DNA of 64,000 nt. It comes from Chalara sp. BL73. Its lineage: Eukaryota; Ascomycota; Leotiomycetes; Helotiales. Positions 1 through 12,454 of this stretch are shown piece by piece. The notes below the pieces were generated by a model, which was not told the origin of the DNA, made no database searches, and saw only the letters and a list, made by a program, of their open reading frames with translations. The stretch spans positions 124,001-188,000 of the forward strand of contig CAKJVC010000191.1 of NCBI GenBank assembly GCA_918026815.1, given 5' to 3'. How positions within the stretch are numbered: the first letter of the stretch is position 1; every line of letters begins with the position of its first letter. Both the position numbers and the translations under genes were made by a program.

Positions 1-1121
1 TAGAGCAGTCCCAGTAGTATCTGCACCAGCTTGAATTAAGAGAGTTACGTGGGCACGTTTCTGAACTGGACTCAGAGGGTGGCCGTCTATTCGTGCTTCA
101 ATGGCACTAATACTCTCAATTCGCTGTTCGTCGAACTTGGGGAAATGCTTACTGCTGCATGAAGTCAGGCTTCTCGGGGTAGATTCCATTCTCCATTTCT
201 TTCTCGCGCTCAGTAACATGCCTATCAGCTTGTGCCATCAACCAGCCCATCCCGCTATCATTTGATGTTTTAGGAAGAAGCCACATATTGAGAACAGGCA
301 TTTTCATGATATAATTGCGGAAAAATGTGAAGCGCCCCACGAAGCCAAAGAAATCGAGACCTAGACGCCAGCTTGTGAGAATGCCTCGCTCATCTCGACT
401 GTTCTTGACAAAGCCCCATGGTTCTGTGAAGGAGATCATCGTCATAATATCGGCAGCAAATTCTCTAAACAAAAATCAGGCACGTGAGGAAGTTAACGGT
501 GGGAAGACTCACGCCACTTTGTCAGACAAACATATTGTCTCTCTTGCCATAGCTCTTTCATTCATTTTCTGAACAAATAGAGAAATTTGATCATCGATTC
601 TCGTCTCCCACGTATTCTTGAGACCTCCGATAGTCCAAGGAGCACTAGCGGCAAGAGCTTTTCTCAAGGACTTATGAGTGTCGCCATCTAGAGTAGTGAA
701 AAGATGGGGCGGACCCAGGACTCCAGAACCATATAATCCTGACTTTTTGTTGCACTTTGGGTCCCAGTATATCTCCTTCAATGCAGAAGGTTTAGGAAAC
801 ATCAACATGGTAGGAGAAATACGGATGGGCATTTCCGCTAGAATATTTCTCATAAGCTTTGGATCCTAATATCTTGGTACGAGGACAATATGAGGACTCA
901 CTTCCATATTGCTTGACCAATCCCAACAGCCATTCTGGTTCTTTCTTCAGAACAGATATGATAGCTGCAGATACCGAAAATGAGGCTGCATACCAGGGTC
1001 CTGGAAATTTGGCTAGAGGATGGAAGTAGAGATTATATAAAATTCGATATGATAGTGCAGCCACAACGGTAGCGAGCACCACCACAACCGCAGATGCTAT
1101 ACTAAGTGATGGAACAATCAT
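1..1121 (-). pseudogene. Cytochrome P450, N-terminal part (cut by window edge; probable 1-nt frameshift)
   Basis: A haem-thiolate monooxygenase of the fungal ER type; the substrate cannot be told. The first codons encode a hydrophobic membrane anchor followed by the proline-rich hinge (FHPLAKFPGPW). After splicing, the region EMPIRISPTMLMF...ALKEIYW matches the beta-1 region of fungal P450s. Introns are inferred at 838-901 (64 nt) and 465-512 (48 nt). The I-helix oxygen-binding motif AGADTT is encoded near 10-30, so the haem-binding cysteine lies beyond the left edge. The frame ending in KPDFMQQ runs into TAA at 149-151, while the downstream sequence (KHFPKFDEQRIES..AGADTT) continues if one base is skipped. 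No intron fits there, so the gene is either mutated or carries a sequencing indel. The ATG at 1121 was chosen because it starts directly at the membrane anchor. Confidence 0.8.
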
Positions 1122-2102
1122 ATTGGCAAAGAAGTAGTCTGAAATGCAGGTAAAAAGAGCGCAATGCCATAATCGCAAAGTACCATGAGCAAAATAAAGG
1201 AACCACGTAGCCGTAGAAAATGTGGTACTGAAAATTCAGTCCAAGGTGCGGGGGACGAACTCGTGCTTTCCAGCATCGAATTATCCCATCGCCCGTGATA
1301 TTAAAGACTTGGTGCTTACAGAGACTGCTGCAATTTTGACAGGGGACGTAGTGGTGGATGATAGCAATTTTCATGCACTTCGGCAACAGGGGTAGAGATC
1401 AATATCCCACTCGGTTAAAGCGCTCCTTGCTTCCCAAATGATATTCTTTGTCTCGAGCTCTTAAACATCCTGATCATGTAGCAAGCCGAGAACAGCCATC
1501 ACGGAGCTTTCCAACGGAACAAGTAAAGATCTCTAGAAACAAATGAGAACGGGGGATCCTCCATGCACCATTTGCTGCTCCATTGGCATTGCAACGAGGA
1601 AAAGCAAATACAACTGGGATGCAGGAAGAACATCCATATTATAAGAAACACTTCATGCAAAAGATAAGCAGCCGCAATGCCATTCTACAAAATGTAGCGG
1701 ACGTTGTATTGGCTCCCAAGGAGGCGGGCGGCTCTGTGATTCGAGGAGCATGCTTGTGAGTCTCTCGATAGTTGTCAACTCCCGCTCTTGCGGCTCTAGG
1801 ACTTTGGAGTTGTACCACCGTAGCCTTGGTCCATGGGCTAGCTAGTAGTCCTAATTTTGAGCGGCTCGACCAATATATTGGGCATTGGCGGTAGCTTTGA
1901 TCTCTTTTCTCGCCGTCGTGATCCTGACAGAAGCTGTTGAGGAACCAGTTACTGGTACCACATTGGTTCCTTTCTTTGTTCCTTTTTGTATCCATTACGT
2001 CCTCGAGATTTACAACTTAGGGCTACCTAAGCCACTTGAACTTTATTGCTTTCGCCCGAGTTTGTGCCTTTTGTTGAAACTCATTCTTGACTTTGGTTCA
2101 AC
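1122..2102. other. Spacer between the divergent P450 and MFS genes
   Basis: About 1 kb. It must hold both promoters. I see no further convincing coding region, RNA gene or repeat in it. Confidence 0.5.
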
Positions 2103-3753
2103 ATGGGGAAAATCAGACCAAATCTTGTGCTATGGGGAGCGAGAATGGGTTACATGTCCTATGGATGGGACGCAGGAGTACTTGGTGGGGTTTTGCAGAC
2201 CCCTTCGTTTCAAGCTGCTATGAAGGCAAGGACATAGACTCATAGGAAATTGCTTACTGATTATCAGCCAGACACCCGACACCGATACTGCGGCTATGAT
2301 TGTAGCCGCTTCCCTCTTATCATCATAGCTTGGATGCGTTATAACAGCATCTCCGTGGAGTGACCGGATTGGACGTTGGTTCTGGATGATCGCTGGAGCT
2401 GCCACCCAAATCGTAGGGACAATCATCCGTGCCTCCGCTTATAGTTCTGGTCAATTAATTGGTGGTCGTATCACAATCGTGAGCAATTTTGATGATTTTG
2501 TTAGATATTCCAAGTATTGGCCCTACTTATGGAATCGAGAATGGCTTTGTTGTCAGCACTGGCCCAATTTATGTTGCGGAAACCACGACAATTACCAAAA
2601 TGCGTGGCCTCCTGGTAGGAATACTGATGGGCTTTGCTTGCATGGCCACAGCGTTAGCATATTGGATGTAAAGACAACCTATATGTGTGGTAGATTCATT
2701 GCTAATACAATAACAGTGACTTTGGCTTTACGTATGCCACAGGGCAGGTGGTTTGGCGGTTTCCCATTGCTTTCCAGATTGTCTGGTCCATTTTAGTCAT
2801 TGCACTTGTATGGCCTAACCCAGATACACCTCGCTGGTACTATCTTCGAGGAAGAGATACGGAGGGACTCGATGTCCTTAAACAGCTTTATGGAAATAAT
2901 GAGGCAGCTCTGAAATGCCAATCTGGGATTTTAATCGAGCCTCGACAAGAAATTAGCGAAAAACTTAGATGGTCAGACCTCATAATGGATAAATCCCCTA
3001 CACAAGCTGTTCGACGCATACGTGATGGTACCATACTGATCGGAATTGCATATTTAATGGGCATAAACATGATATTCTACTACATGACGACAATCTTTCA
3101 GGTATATATTGGTCTCAAGGCTGTAACCTCTTCCGTTTGTGCGGGTGCCGCCACAACGCTTCTAGCAATCGGAGTCTTTTTCGGGTCCTTCTTTTGTGAG
3201 CGGACTGGTCGCCGGAAGTGGCTTCTCTGGGGATCGGGATTACAATCCGTCTTTATGATTTGTTTCACAGCCTTACTCTCCGTTGACAGTAGACCAACTT
3301 CCTCCGCTTGTGCGGCGATGCTTCTTGGTTGGATCCTCGAATTTAGTCCTACGTGGGCTCCAATGCCTGTGGGTATTTCAGAATCTTGATCATTTTCTAA
3401 ATTCTAACTACAAATCAGTATATCTATGTCTCAGAGAGCATGCCTCTTCGCCACAGTCACACAGGTGTTGGACTCAGTATCTCGTCACAATGGTTAATGA
3501 CTTTTCTCACCGTTTATGCTGGACCAATCGCTATCGAAGATATAGGCTGGAAGACTTGGATTTGGTTCCTCATTTTCAATGTGCTTGGATTTCCATATGG
3601 TATGATGCCTCCTCTGAACTACTGAGATCTGACTATTGCTGTCTGGCAGTCTACTTCTTCATCTTCGAGACTCGGGGGAGAACACTTGAGAATCTTAATG
3701 AATTGTTCGACAAGAATAACGCACTCGATGAATATATTGGTAGCGAGTCTTAG
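2103..3753 (+). pseudogene. MFS sugar-type transporter with an in-frame stop
   Basis: A sugar porter-type major facilitator, about 12 membrane helices, predicted to import a sugar or related polyol/quinate at the plasma membrane. It starts MGKIRPNLVLWGARMGY and shows YGWDAGVLGG, SDRIGR, GPIYVAETT, PDTPRWYY, ERTGRRKWLLWG, MPLRHSHTG and the terminal FETRGRTLE motif. Inferred introns are 2226-2271 (with a GC-AG boundary), 2668-2716, one near 3370-3418 and one near 3600-3650, each restoring the family sequence. The frame contains TAG at 2326-2328 in LLSS*LGC, where relatives usually have an aromatic residue (often Trp). The exon boundary near 2479-2540 also fits the family poorly. The rest of the protein is well kept, so this is a recent pseudogene, a readthrough gene, or a sequence error. 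Confidence 0.75.
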
Positions 3754-5911
3754 GCCACTCCTGACCGTGTTTCTGGCGAGAAGGCAGGACACGCCGTGAC
3801 TGGAGCTAGCAATGTGGGCAATAAGGCAGTATAGCGACACAATGTCTAAGCAGTATTATTACCCTCTGTTTCACGTAGAGGAGGAAAATATACAGCTGGA
3901 CTCTTTTTTTAAGAGAGAGCAATAGGATGCAAGATGGCAACTGCGACACATGTATGTGCATATAACGCCTGATTATGAACTAGTAGTTACATAATATAAT
4001 CTGAGCAACTCTTCTATCACATCTGGGAACTATTTTCGAGCTAAATAGTGAGACGGGTTCTTTTCAACGCCTTGTTTTAGAACAGCCCATGAAAGCCGCC
4101 TAGTTCAACCACATACGAGCTATTGGGTGTCTAGACTTCATAAACGCTTTGAGCCGCCATCCAACTCCATCACAGTTTTCTTACTACAATTTTAGCCATA
4201 ACTTAGCTCGGTAATATTATGAGCAATGACAGTTTCTTTACCTGGCTGACGGCTGGATAAAGTTGGTGCTTCACACGACTTCTATGAGCATATTTGAGCG
4301 AATAAGTTGATTTTTTGCACTAGACCAGGAACTATGACACTATTAATGTGACATGATCCTGATGTCTCTTGCGTTTTGTTCAAGATACTTGGTGGCGTGA
4401 TGTGTGGCAATGGTAACCCTATCCTCCAGCACACTATTAAGTTGTGTACAAGAACGAACGCTTGTATGAACTCTGCTCAGATCGCATGTAGCACCCGAAA
4501 TCACCGAACGGAATCTTATTTTATGTAGGATTCGTTATTCTCAACATTGAACGCTATCCAGCCACCATCACGGTTGTGCATGCCAAACCCGTTCGAGCTC
4601 CCGAATGACATTTGATGGATCAGAGGCTGCGGAATCTTGTTAAAAGTCTATCATTTCTGCAACATTGTCGTCAATATCAGGATATAAAATTTTGATATAT
4701 ACCAAATGAGTATTCTCCTGGTATGAGATTATAGGCAAAGGCAGTCAAATCTCCGAATCCGTGATCTGGGACCTTAAACTGTCTCTATCTGAAAGGCCGA
4801 ATACCAAGCTCGTGAGAGACATTGCTGACTTCACCATCTCCATGTACAGCCCGATGTACAGCCCGATTATCCTTCTACATCAGCCTCGCGGCAATAGGTA
4901 GAAGTATTTCTTCCCTTCGCTTGAAGAAAGACATTGAGACACTAGGCTGGATGGAGCAGAATGCCAGCGCCACCATCCATTGGTGTTCCACATTGAGTGG
5001 TCTCTAACATTGCGTTGATGCTCTTTGGCTTGTAAAGGGATGTATGATGGTTTTCACCTTTGGAAGTTGTTCGACAATTTCGCGTCGATATTGATAGAAC
5101 ATTTAAACGATGAGAATAACACATCTGAGAAGTCTAAGACTCTCAGTTATGAGATCAACTGGACGAGGTGGAATAAGAGAGCTAATTGTTTGGCATTCAA
5201 GATTGCGGAGACGGTAGGTCTTTCTCGACGTCTCTGTAAGTCTTACGGCTCATTTTAGAGGATACCAGGTCCCTATTATGCTTAGATACATGGACATTTC
5301 ATTCGAGGAGCCTTTCCACCAAGGTATTTGGCCACAGTTCCTCTAGATTGCGAGAGTATTCTCCCATTGGCGCCTACATGCCGAGACACAAGGGAGCATG
5401 GAGACTTTCTTGCAGTATGGATATATAAATGCCAAGGACTTGAAGCCTGTTTGTCTGTATACATAATAACAGTATGACATATTTGGAGAGTTCTCGTATA
5501 CCTCTTGTTGTTCCTGCGAGCATTTGAATTTGAAAAGCTGGTTAGAAGGGTGAGTCGTCTAGATGGGTGATTTGGATCTAGCAACTCTCCCCAAGTGGTA
5601 CAGACTCCCACGTTTGCTTGAACGAATTGAAGGGCTATTTTCCAACTATTTCCAAGTCTCGCTTGCTTCTTGTTTCCTTGTTGGCGTTTTACACGACTTC
5701 AATCTCATGCGTAGTGGCGCCTGCATGCTGTTTGTGGGCGCAGCAAGAATGGCGTTCGGTGATATGCGCAGCCCCCGGTAAACTAATTCAGCATCACACG
5801 ACGCACCAAATGACAGCCTTGTCCTGCAAACCACTAAACCATCAGTTCCGTTCTGAGATCGATATTTTTCACTCACACTACATTCGTCTCGTTCCATGCC
5901 GCACGAGCGAT
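3754..5911. other. 2.1 kb spacer, no convincing gene
   Basis: Short open frames exist (for example 4822-5007 and 5618-5911), but none resembles a known family or shows splice-supported continuity. It contains a perfect 12-bp tandem duplication at 4842-4865. The 3' end must include the promoter of the gene starting at 5912. Confidence 0.4.
4842..4865. repeat. 12-bp perfect tandem duplication
   Basis: The unit ATGTACAGCCCG occurs twice head to tail, at 4842-4853 and 4854-4865. It looks like a simple slippage duplication. Confidence 0.8.
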
Positions 5912-8777
5912 ATGTCAAACCCAATGGCCACTCTCCGCGCATACATCAAGCCCCTAGGAAAGACGCTTGCAGCGTCCCAAGAATACATTACTAGCAGCGA
6001 CTATGAACCAAGCAAATGGAAAGACATTCCCAATGCCCAAATGAGTCTTCTACTAGAGCTGCAGAAAATGTACTGGGGTTGCGTTCGACGGGAACTGGTG
6101 AATATTCTTCTTACGCTGAAAACATGGCGGCATCCGGATTGCTTGGATGTGGAGTTAGAAGATGAGAGAGATAGTGAAATTTATGGATTTGATACGTTTA
6201 TTGATCAGGTCAACGAGAGCTCTCGGGATTTTGCGGTGCAATGGGGTCAGTCTACCGAGCTTTCCAACTGACAACCCTCAAGCTTCATAACCCATAAGCT
6301 CACAACTTATACAGCCCGTGAAAAGGCTAGTCGAATGCAACAAACTGCTGCAGGAGATTTCACCCCACAAGAATATATTCTCCAAAGACTTGCGCGCAAA
6401 TTTCTTGCAAATCTGCAAAGCAAAGCGCTGAAAGATGAAATCAAAGAGAAGCTCAAAACGCGGGCTGCGGACGGAGATATATTAAGGAGGAGAGCCAGAA
6501 TGCTGCTACAATCTGCTGGGTGGCTTGATATAGACAAATTTATCGAGTATCGGCCGCCTCTTGATGATGTGGAGTTTTGGAGGAGACCGATGCCGCCGCA
6601 GTGTAAGTTAACCAACAGTATTAGAATGGTGTCGCTAATTTTATTAAGTGACACTTGAACGCTTCTATAGCGATCTTACACCAGTATTTCAGCCACTTCG
6701 CTGTGTATTGTGCACACAGATTATTCGGGGATGTATGTTTGAATGCACTGCTCGAGATTGTCCAGATCCGGGATCAAATGGATTTATATGCCAGGATTGC
6801 CAGGATGAAGGACACGGCCTAAATCGCCACGCTGGACATCTCAAAAAACATTATAAGCACTGCATTCTAGCCGAGACTATCGATCCAATAATGAGCCGCA
6901 AAATTTGTAAATGCAATACTGTCTCACGTTATGACGTTGAAGGACGCACTCGTAGTCTCTTTCCAATTCAAAAGGTGGACAGCCATCGAAACTCATTAAA
7001 AGGGGCGGTGCAATGTGGTCTCCTTGATATGGGGGATCTTGTTGCAGAGGCAAAATACTCTGGTATACTAATGAAGATGGATAAGCGAAGGACATTGGAC
7101 GAAGAACGAAGCAAGTCACTCGAAAAAGGCCGGAAGCTCCAAAGACAGGGTCATGCAAATCGGCAACAAAGCCAGATCTCAACTGAGCTGATTAACGAGA
7201 AGGATGCAAAAGAAGATATCCCTTTTTTTATGCGAAAGTTCACAGACCGGTATCCCTTTGGGAATGTGCACATGGCATTACGTTTTGGCCCGCTCCATGT
7301 TGAGAATGGCGTGAGGCATACACAAGGTGGGGCATTTATCACCAGTAGAGATCCACCAAACTGGCAAATCTCAGGGGCTAGTGATAAGGATATTGGCTAT
7401 AGTCTTGCGCTAAGCCAGGACCGCTCTTTATACTGGCAGAACTACGGTCGCCGGAAAGCAAAACGATATAAAACTGCGTTGAAGCAAGTCGTTGGTGGTC
7501 TATTCAACGGGATGTCAAAGTCTACACTCGAACGAGACATTATTGATCTTGTCATTTCCGGGAGTGAACAAGTTGACAATCCAGAGGATGGCCCAAGAGG
7601 AATGAGAAAGGTCTGGCAGGAGGTTCTCGATCCTATTGTTGACAAATTAAAAACTCATATGCAGACTCGAGTCGACGTAATGCTCCAGAGCATTTCTCAG
7701 CGACTCCTGGATACCAAAGTTAGTCTGCATTGGAATAGGAGAACAAACAACTGCCAAATGTTTTGCGACAATCTCATCGACTACTCACTCTACGGAAACC
7801 TGCTCGCACCAGATACGGTTTCAGAGCTCAGCGCTGGTGAGCCCTTATACCTCATGAGCTTTATCTGCCGCCCAGGGAGCTACACACGTGAGCGGAAAGT
7901 ACAAACAAAATATGACGTTCCCTCTGGCTTGTGCGAGGAATATCTGCTCAAGTTCCGTTACGGCCTTCACGTAGACTCCGATATCATTGACTCTCTGCAA
8001 GATTATTGGTACGATTGGGGCGCGTTTGGCGGTCCATTGTATAAGTATCAGAACTTGTTCCCGTGGGACTGCACCGAGGCATATGGGCGCTCTCATACAA
8101 AGTGCGGCGATTGTAACATATCTAAGCATGTTTGGAGCTTCCCATTTGATTCTTTATCCATGGCAGAACTGCACCTCACGCGAAGTCGGTTGATGTACCC
8201 GGAAGTAAAGTCCAAGCAAGACTGGGTACGGAATCGGTTGACAGTGTTGTTGGCACAGGACGTGTTACTTACAGGAGCCAAGGTCATGGCTGAGAGTAAG
8301 ACATTCCATAAATCAACAGCGTGGATTTCACAGCAACCTGATCCCCGAGTCGATCGTCTCAAGTTGGGGGGTATCCATCGTGCGCAGCCTTTCTCCCATC
8401 AATATGAAGAAGGGCAGTATCATGAATACTTCATCGCAGATTGGGCATGTCTCCAACGCGAGGACCAGCGCTCCGAGTACGAAGCCATTCGAGATGCTAG
8501 GCGGCGGTTACCTGATGTGCAGGTTGACGGTGAGCCCGTGAATAATGATTCTTATAATCCCTGGGGATCCGATGATTCTGGAATATGGCTTATGGATGGC
8601 ATGCTTTTCGCAGCTTATTATTCGGATGGGTGGGGCGGATCTTACGCGCAAAATGAGTGTATGTCGGCGAATGATGCAGCAATGGTCGGGAGTACTGATC
8701 CGAATGCTACTGACGGCCGGGGCGATGATTCAGGGGGCGATGGTGGAGGCTGCGGTGGAGGATGTGGTGGAGATTAA
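5912..8777 (+). CDS. Uncharacterised ZZ-like zinc-finger protein with His/Cys boxes and a Gly/Cys-rich tail
   Basis: A predicted 916-aa protein from three exons, 5912-6245, 6315-6602 and 6649-8777; the introns (69 and 46 nt) keep frame and the total is divisible by three. The first ~205 residues are mainly helical and charged. Around residues 226-270 a run of Cys and His (RCVLC, GCMFEC, RDC, ICQDC, then spaced His) resembles a ZZ-type zinc finger, a protein-binding module. Residue ~415 lies in VHMALRFG and residue ~576 in NNCQMFC. These resemble the His box and Cys box of LRAT/NlpC-P60-like papain-fold enzymes, which is inference only. The last ~15 residues are GGDGGGCGGGCGGD, a tail type also seen on GRDP-family proteins; such a family protein lies three genes away. 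The start is the first ATG in frame after a region of poor coding character. I recall similar fungal hypothetical proteins but know no function. Confidence 0.72.
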
Positions 8778-8884
8778 GTTTGATATGATTTATACATATC
8801 TCTTTCATCTTCCATACGCATTAAGCCATTTTATTCTAATAAGCTCCACAAATTTATTTTGCTTCGTTGTTGCGCGTATATTTT

Positions 8885-10529
8885 TCATTTAGGACACTTT
8901 GACCAAGTAGGATGATACTCAGACGTACATTCCAAACCACATTGAGAACATCCCCACCATCGCGGGCCTGAAGATTGGAGTCTCCTTGTACACAATCCAC
9001 ACCTGAGGTTATGCCTTGCTAAATGCTGTAACTCTCTTGCCTCTCTTTTTTGCCTCGTCATAAGCATCTCTTCCTTCGTCAGTCTTGAACACCTTGTACA
9101 AATATCTTGATCGGTAGTCGTCATGTAGTTCTTCCACATCTGGAGATGGAAGCAAGCTCTGGCTGAAGACTTCCTGTCACACATACTCTCTAAGTAACAC
9201 TTGGAACACCGAGGCTCGCAGTATTTAAGGTGGCATGAGGTCTCCGGGAGTTCTGGTCGGATAGTGGCACGGCAGCCTTCGCAAATTTGGATTCTGCAGC
9301 ACCAGCACTGCGCTTTCGTTCCTGATTGGCAAGATTTCCATCGAAGATAATCAGGTGGCGAAAACTCCTTGGATTTATCCACTTCCTGAGCGTTCATCAC
9401 ACGGTGATTCAGAAATTTGGACAGACAAGCCAGGCGAGAGAGATCCGAGAAGTGAGAGTTTCTGATAAAAGCTTGGAGGATCTTGTCATCGTCAAGAGCG
9501 CGTTCAAATTTTGAGGCTGGAACACCGGGTAAGTGATAAGGACCGTTCTTCTGTAGAATACTCAAGTATATCAAATCTGATGCGGAAGATTCCAGTGACT
9601 TTTTTCTGGGGACAAAGCTGTAGACCGGCAGGGGAGAGTGGCTGGCTCTCTTATTCCACTTTCGTCGAGCACGATTCGCAAGTCGCACTCCTGGTGCAAT
9701 CCGGATAAGCACGAACCAAGAGGCTCGGAATGGTAAGCTGAATGTGACTATAAGCCAACGAATGGGCGGCCATATGAAGACTAACACCACCCATAACTTC
9801 TTCGCGATATATCCGATTACGAGGAGAAACCACCAAAATGGCGTAAGTACTACCTTAACGTAATCCCATTTTGGGTTGAAAATTGCGAAAATCGCTAAAA
9901 TCAAATAAAAGATCCTAGAGCCCTATTATCAGCTGGAGTTTACGGACTGAGTCATTTTTGAATATTACACTGCCACTATCCCAACTATCCATCCGGCCAT
10001 GAAAGAACGACACATAGCCCTTGGAGAGATGGGCTTGCCCTTGGAAGCCTTTGTCGACAGCGCTGGTGCCTCACGACTGAACATTGCTCTCACGGCATCA
10101 TGACCTTGGTAGTTATCGCACCCCGCAAGCGTGGCAGGGAGATACTCGGATTGTAATACAACTGCAGCGAGCATCAGGGCTGCACATATCAGATCTATAA
10201 CTCCAAAAAGCGCAAGTGTCTTTCTACCAGCAGAGCTAATCCAGCAGCAAATTGAACTAGAAGTGGCAACTAGCCATGCCGTCGGGATCGTGGTCTCACA
10301 GGTACATTAGCACCTAAAAAGAATTGTAGAGAGCCGTGCTTACAGCAACCAACATCAACAATTGCGACTTCTCAACCACCAGCGGGAGCTCGACACGGTC
10401 AGGCCATTTGTTGTATTTGTGAATTATAACCCAGTTAGTTATGGAAGAAACAAGAAGATAGAACGCAACTGTTGTATAAAGAGCGTATCGTATTATCAAA
10501 AGCAAAATGAGCATACCAGAGCCCGCCAT
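8885..10529 (-). CDS. Multi-pass membrane protein with a cysteine-rich, zinc-finger-like C-terminus
   Basis: A predicted 513-aa protein from exons 10529-10344, 10294-9969 and 9914-8885 (introns 49 and 54 nt; total divisible by three). The N-terminal half has several hydrophobic segments: MAGSGMLILLLIIRYALYTT at the start, one around WLVATSSSICCW, one around LFGVIDLICAALMLAAVVL, one around FMAGWIVGIVAV, and long ones around FYLILAIFAIF and FWWFLLVIGYIA. The C-terminal ~150 residues carry many CxxC-type pairs (CWCCRIQICEGC, CEPRCSKC, CTRC, CGLC, CSQCGLEC), suggesting two or more zinc-binding modules facing the cytosol. It is convergent with the ZZ-like gene (about 107 bp between stops) and divergent from the GRDP-like gene. 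No family is recognised. Confidence 0.65.
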
Positions 10530-10930
10530 GTTTGCGACTGAGATCGATTAGCTGCGCTCCGATACAAGCGTAAGTTTATATTAATGACACTTTTTTTGCT
10601 ACAGTATTGAAGATTTACCCGCAGCTCCTTTTCGCCTTGTTTCGAGCGATTGTCGGCGAGCTGCAGTTGCCTGGGGCTGTGTAAGCCACATACAGAAAGG
10701 TAAGGCTTTCTTAAAGTCTGCCTTGGAAGTGCTAAATCCACAAGCGAGCCGACCTGCATGGAAGGAGGCATGACTTCTTCAGCTGCACAAATATTACTTC
10801 TAATGCAGCAATATGCTACACTACCGCTCTATGATCAACCATTTACTTAAACATACCCAACGATTAAGTTGACAGTCAATACCTCCAAAAGTGTGAAGTA
10901 AGACTAGTCTAAAACCCATCTCGTGCCTTT
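10530..10930. promoter_or_regulatory. Shared intergenic region between two divergent genes
   Basis: The 401 bp between the start codons of the membrane protein (leftward) and the GRDP-like gene (rightward) must hold both promoters, so co-regulation is possible. I recognise no specific factor site. Confidence 0.4.
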
Positions 10931-12427
10931 ATGGCTCTAGCTTTTCCAAGCTGCGCTCATGGCGCCTCTCCAAAGAGCAAAAATCCCTACTGGATAGAAC
11001 AAGAACGACGGAAAGAGATCGCGGAGCTAAAAACTGTATCCCTCAATACAAGGACGCCAATTATTCCATCACCTGAGATCTTTTCGGCTCTTAAAAATCC
11101 AACCGCCGCGTCAGACAGTTTTCCAACAGCCGCAGAATGTGCAGTGCATCTTCAGTTATTAGAAGTATTCTTGGCACTCAAACAGAAAATCCTCACGTCA
11201 AATGCGCTTGACAGAGCATTTTCGATTGTTCCGAACGATAAACTTGTAACTGTTGGGAGGAAAAGAACCAGAGAGGCGGACGCAACATTCCCAACGCGAC
11301 GGGCTGTGAAGTGGCCAATATATGTAAGACTTGCTGCAGTTCGGTTTCTGAAATGGTGGGATAGGCTGGACGAGATCATGTCCGACGGACATCCTGAATT
11401 GTGGGACGCTACGGCGGAGATGAGGGTAACTGAAAATTGGTTACCACCGATCGGTGAGTTATTCTTGAGGACAGCCGGAACTAATCTAACATGATTCCGA
11501 GATGTTCTCATGGTCTGGCATGCTTTTTTATTAAACCCTGCAAAGTATAAGGTGTTCTGTGAAACTGGGAGGTGGCGAACCGTTTACTCTCTTGACTTCC
11601 CATGGGTGCTGATTGTAAGCAAACACCTTTTTCATGAAAATTGACCCTGACAACGATCCCTATAGCATCAGGCTCTTTCCAATGCTCACCAAAATTTCGA
11701 ACTTGGACCAAATGCTGCAGCAGTGTTTGAAAGACATGTGGGGGAAGTCGATCTCTTCCAATCACTAGCAAATCATACGAGCCAGTCCACAGCCACAAAA
11801 CAGGCCTTCGCAAATGTGGTCACTTCTCCAGGCAAGTCGCTATCTAATGTATCATTTTCGAGCCTTCCAGGAGGCCCGAGGACAACAAATGAATGGATGG
11901 TAGTGAACGAGCTTGGAAGCGCTGTCGAACGCCAAGGACTTTTTGTCGAGAAAATGGGCAATTCGCTTTGGCTTCGCAGCCCAGCACTAGAAGGTACGCT
12001 AGACAGGGCGCTAGTGCGGTATGAGCATTTTATGAAGTTGTTTAAGAACAATATGGGTATAATCTTGGTGCCGACTCTGGACATTGACCTCATTTGGCAT
12101 ACACACCAATGCTCACCCAACTCTTATCAGGCGTTTTGCGGAAAAGAAGTGGGGAGGAGCATCAACCATGACGATAGCTTGGGTAAGGAAACACTGAAGA
12201 ATTCTTTCAGGGAGACGTGTTTGTTGTATGAGACTCAGTTCAAGGACGAGTATAATGTTTGTTTGTGTTGGATATGCGAGGCGCTAAGGTCCGAGCTGGA
12301 AAGGAGCCACTTAGGCACGGCGGTCGACTTAGATGCCATTTCCAAAAAGGTCAAAGATGATGTGAAGTATTATAAAGCATTTGAACTAAATAAGAGATCC
12401 GGAACTGCAGCTGAAGCTAGGCAGTAA
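10931..12427 (+). CDS. GRDP/DUF1399-type protein (glycine-rich-domain-containing protein family)
   Basis: A predicted 465-aa protein from exons 10931-11453, 11502-11614 and 11666-12427 (introns 48 and 51 nt; total divisible by three). The hallmark blocks of the family are DVLMVWHAFLLNP at residues ~175-187 and LDIDLIWHTHQ at ~350-360, each with a Trp-His core. The fungal and plant family is poorly understood; plant members have been linked to stress and auxin responses. Many relatives end in a Gly/Cys-rich tail. This one does not, ending in a charged helix (KRSGTAAEARQ), while the tail is found on the nearby 5912-8777 protein. The start is the first ATG in the frame. Function is unknown. Confidence 0.75.
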
Positions 12428-12454
12428 ATTTTAACAAGTCAAATGGACAAAGAC

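Noticed and set aside
1..3753. P450 plus transporter as a secondary-metabolite cluster
   Set aside because: No PKS, NRPS, terpene synthase, DMATS or pathway regulator in reach, and the transporter is of the sugar-porter type.
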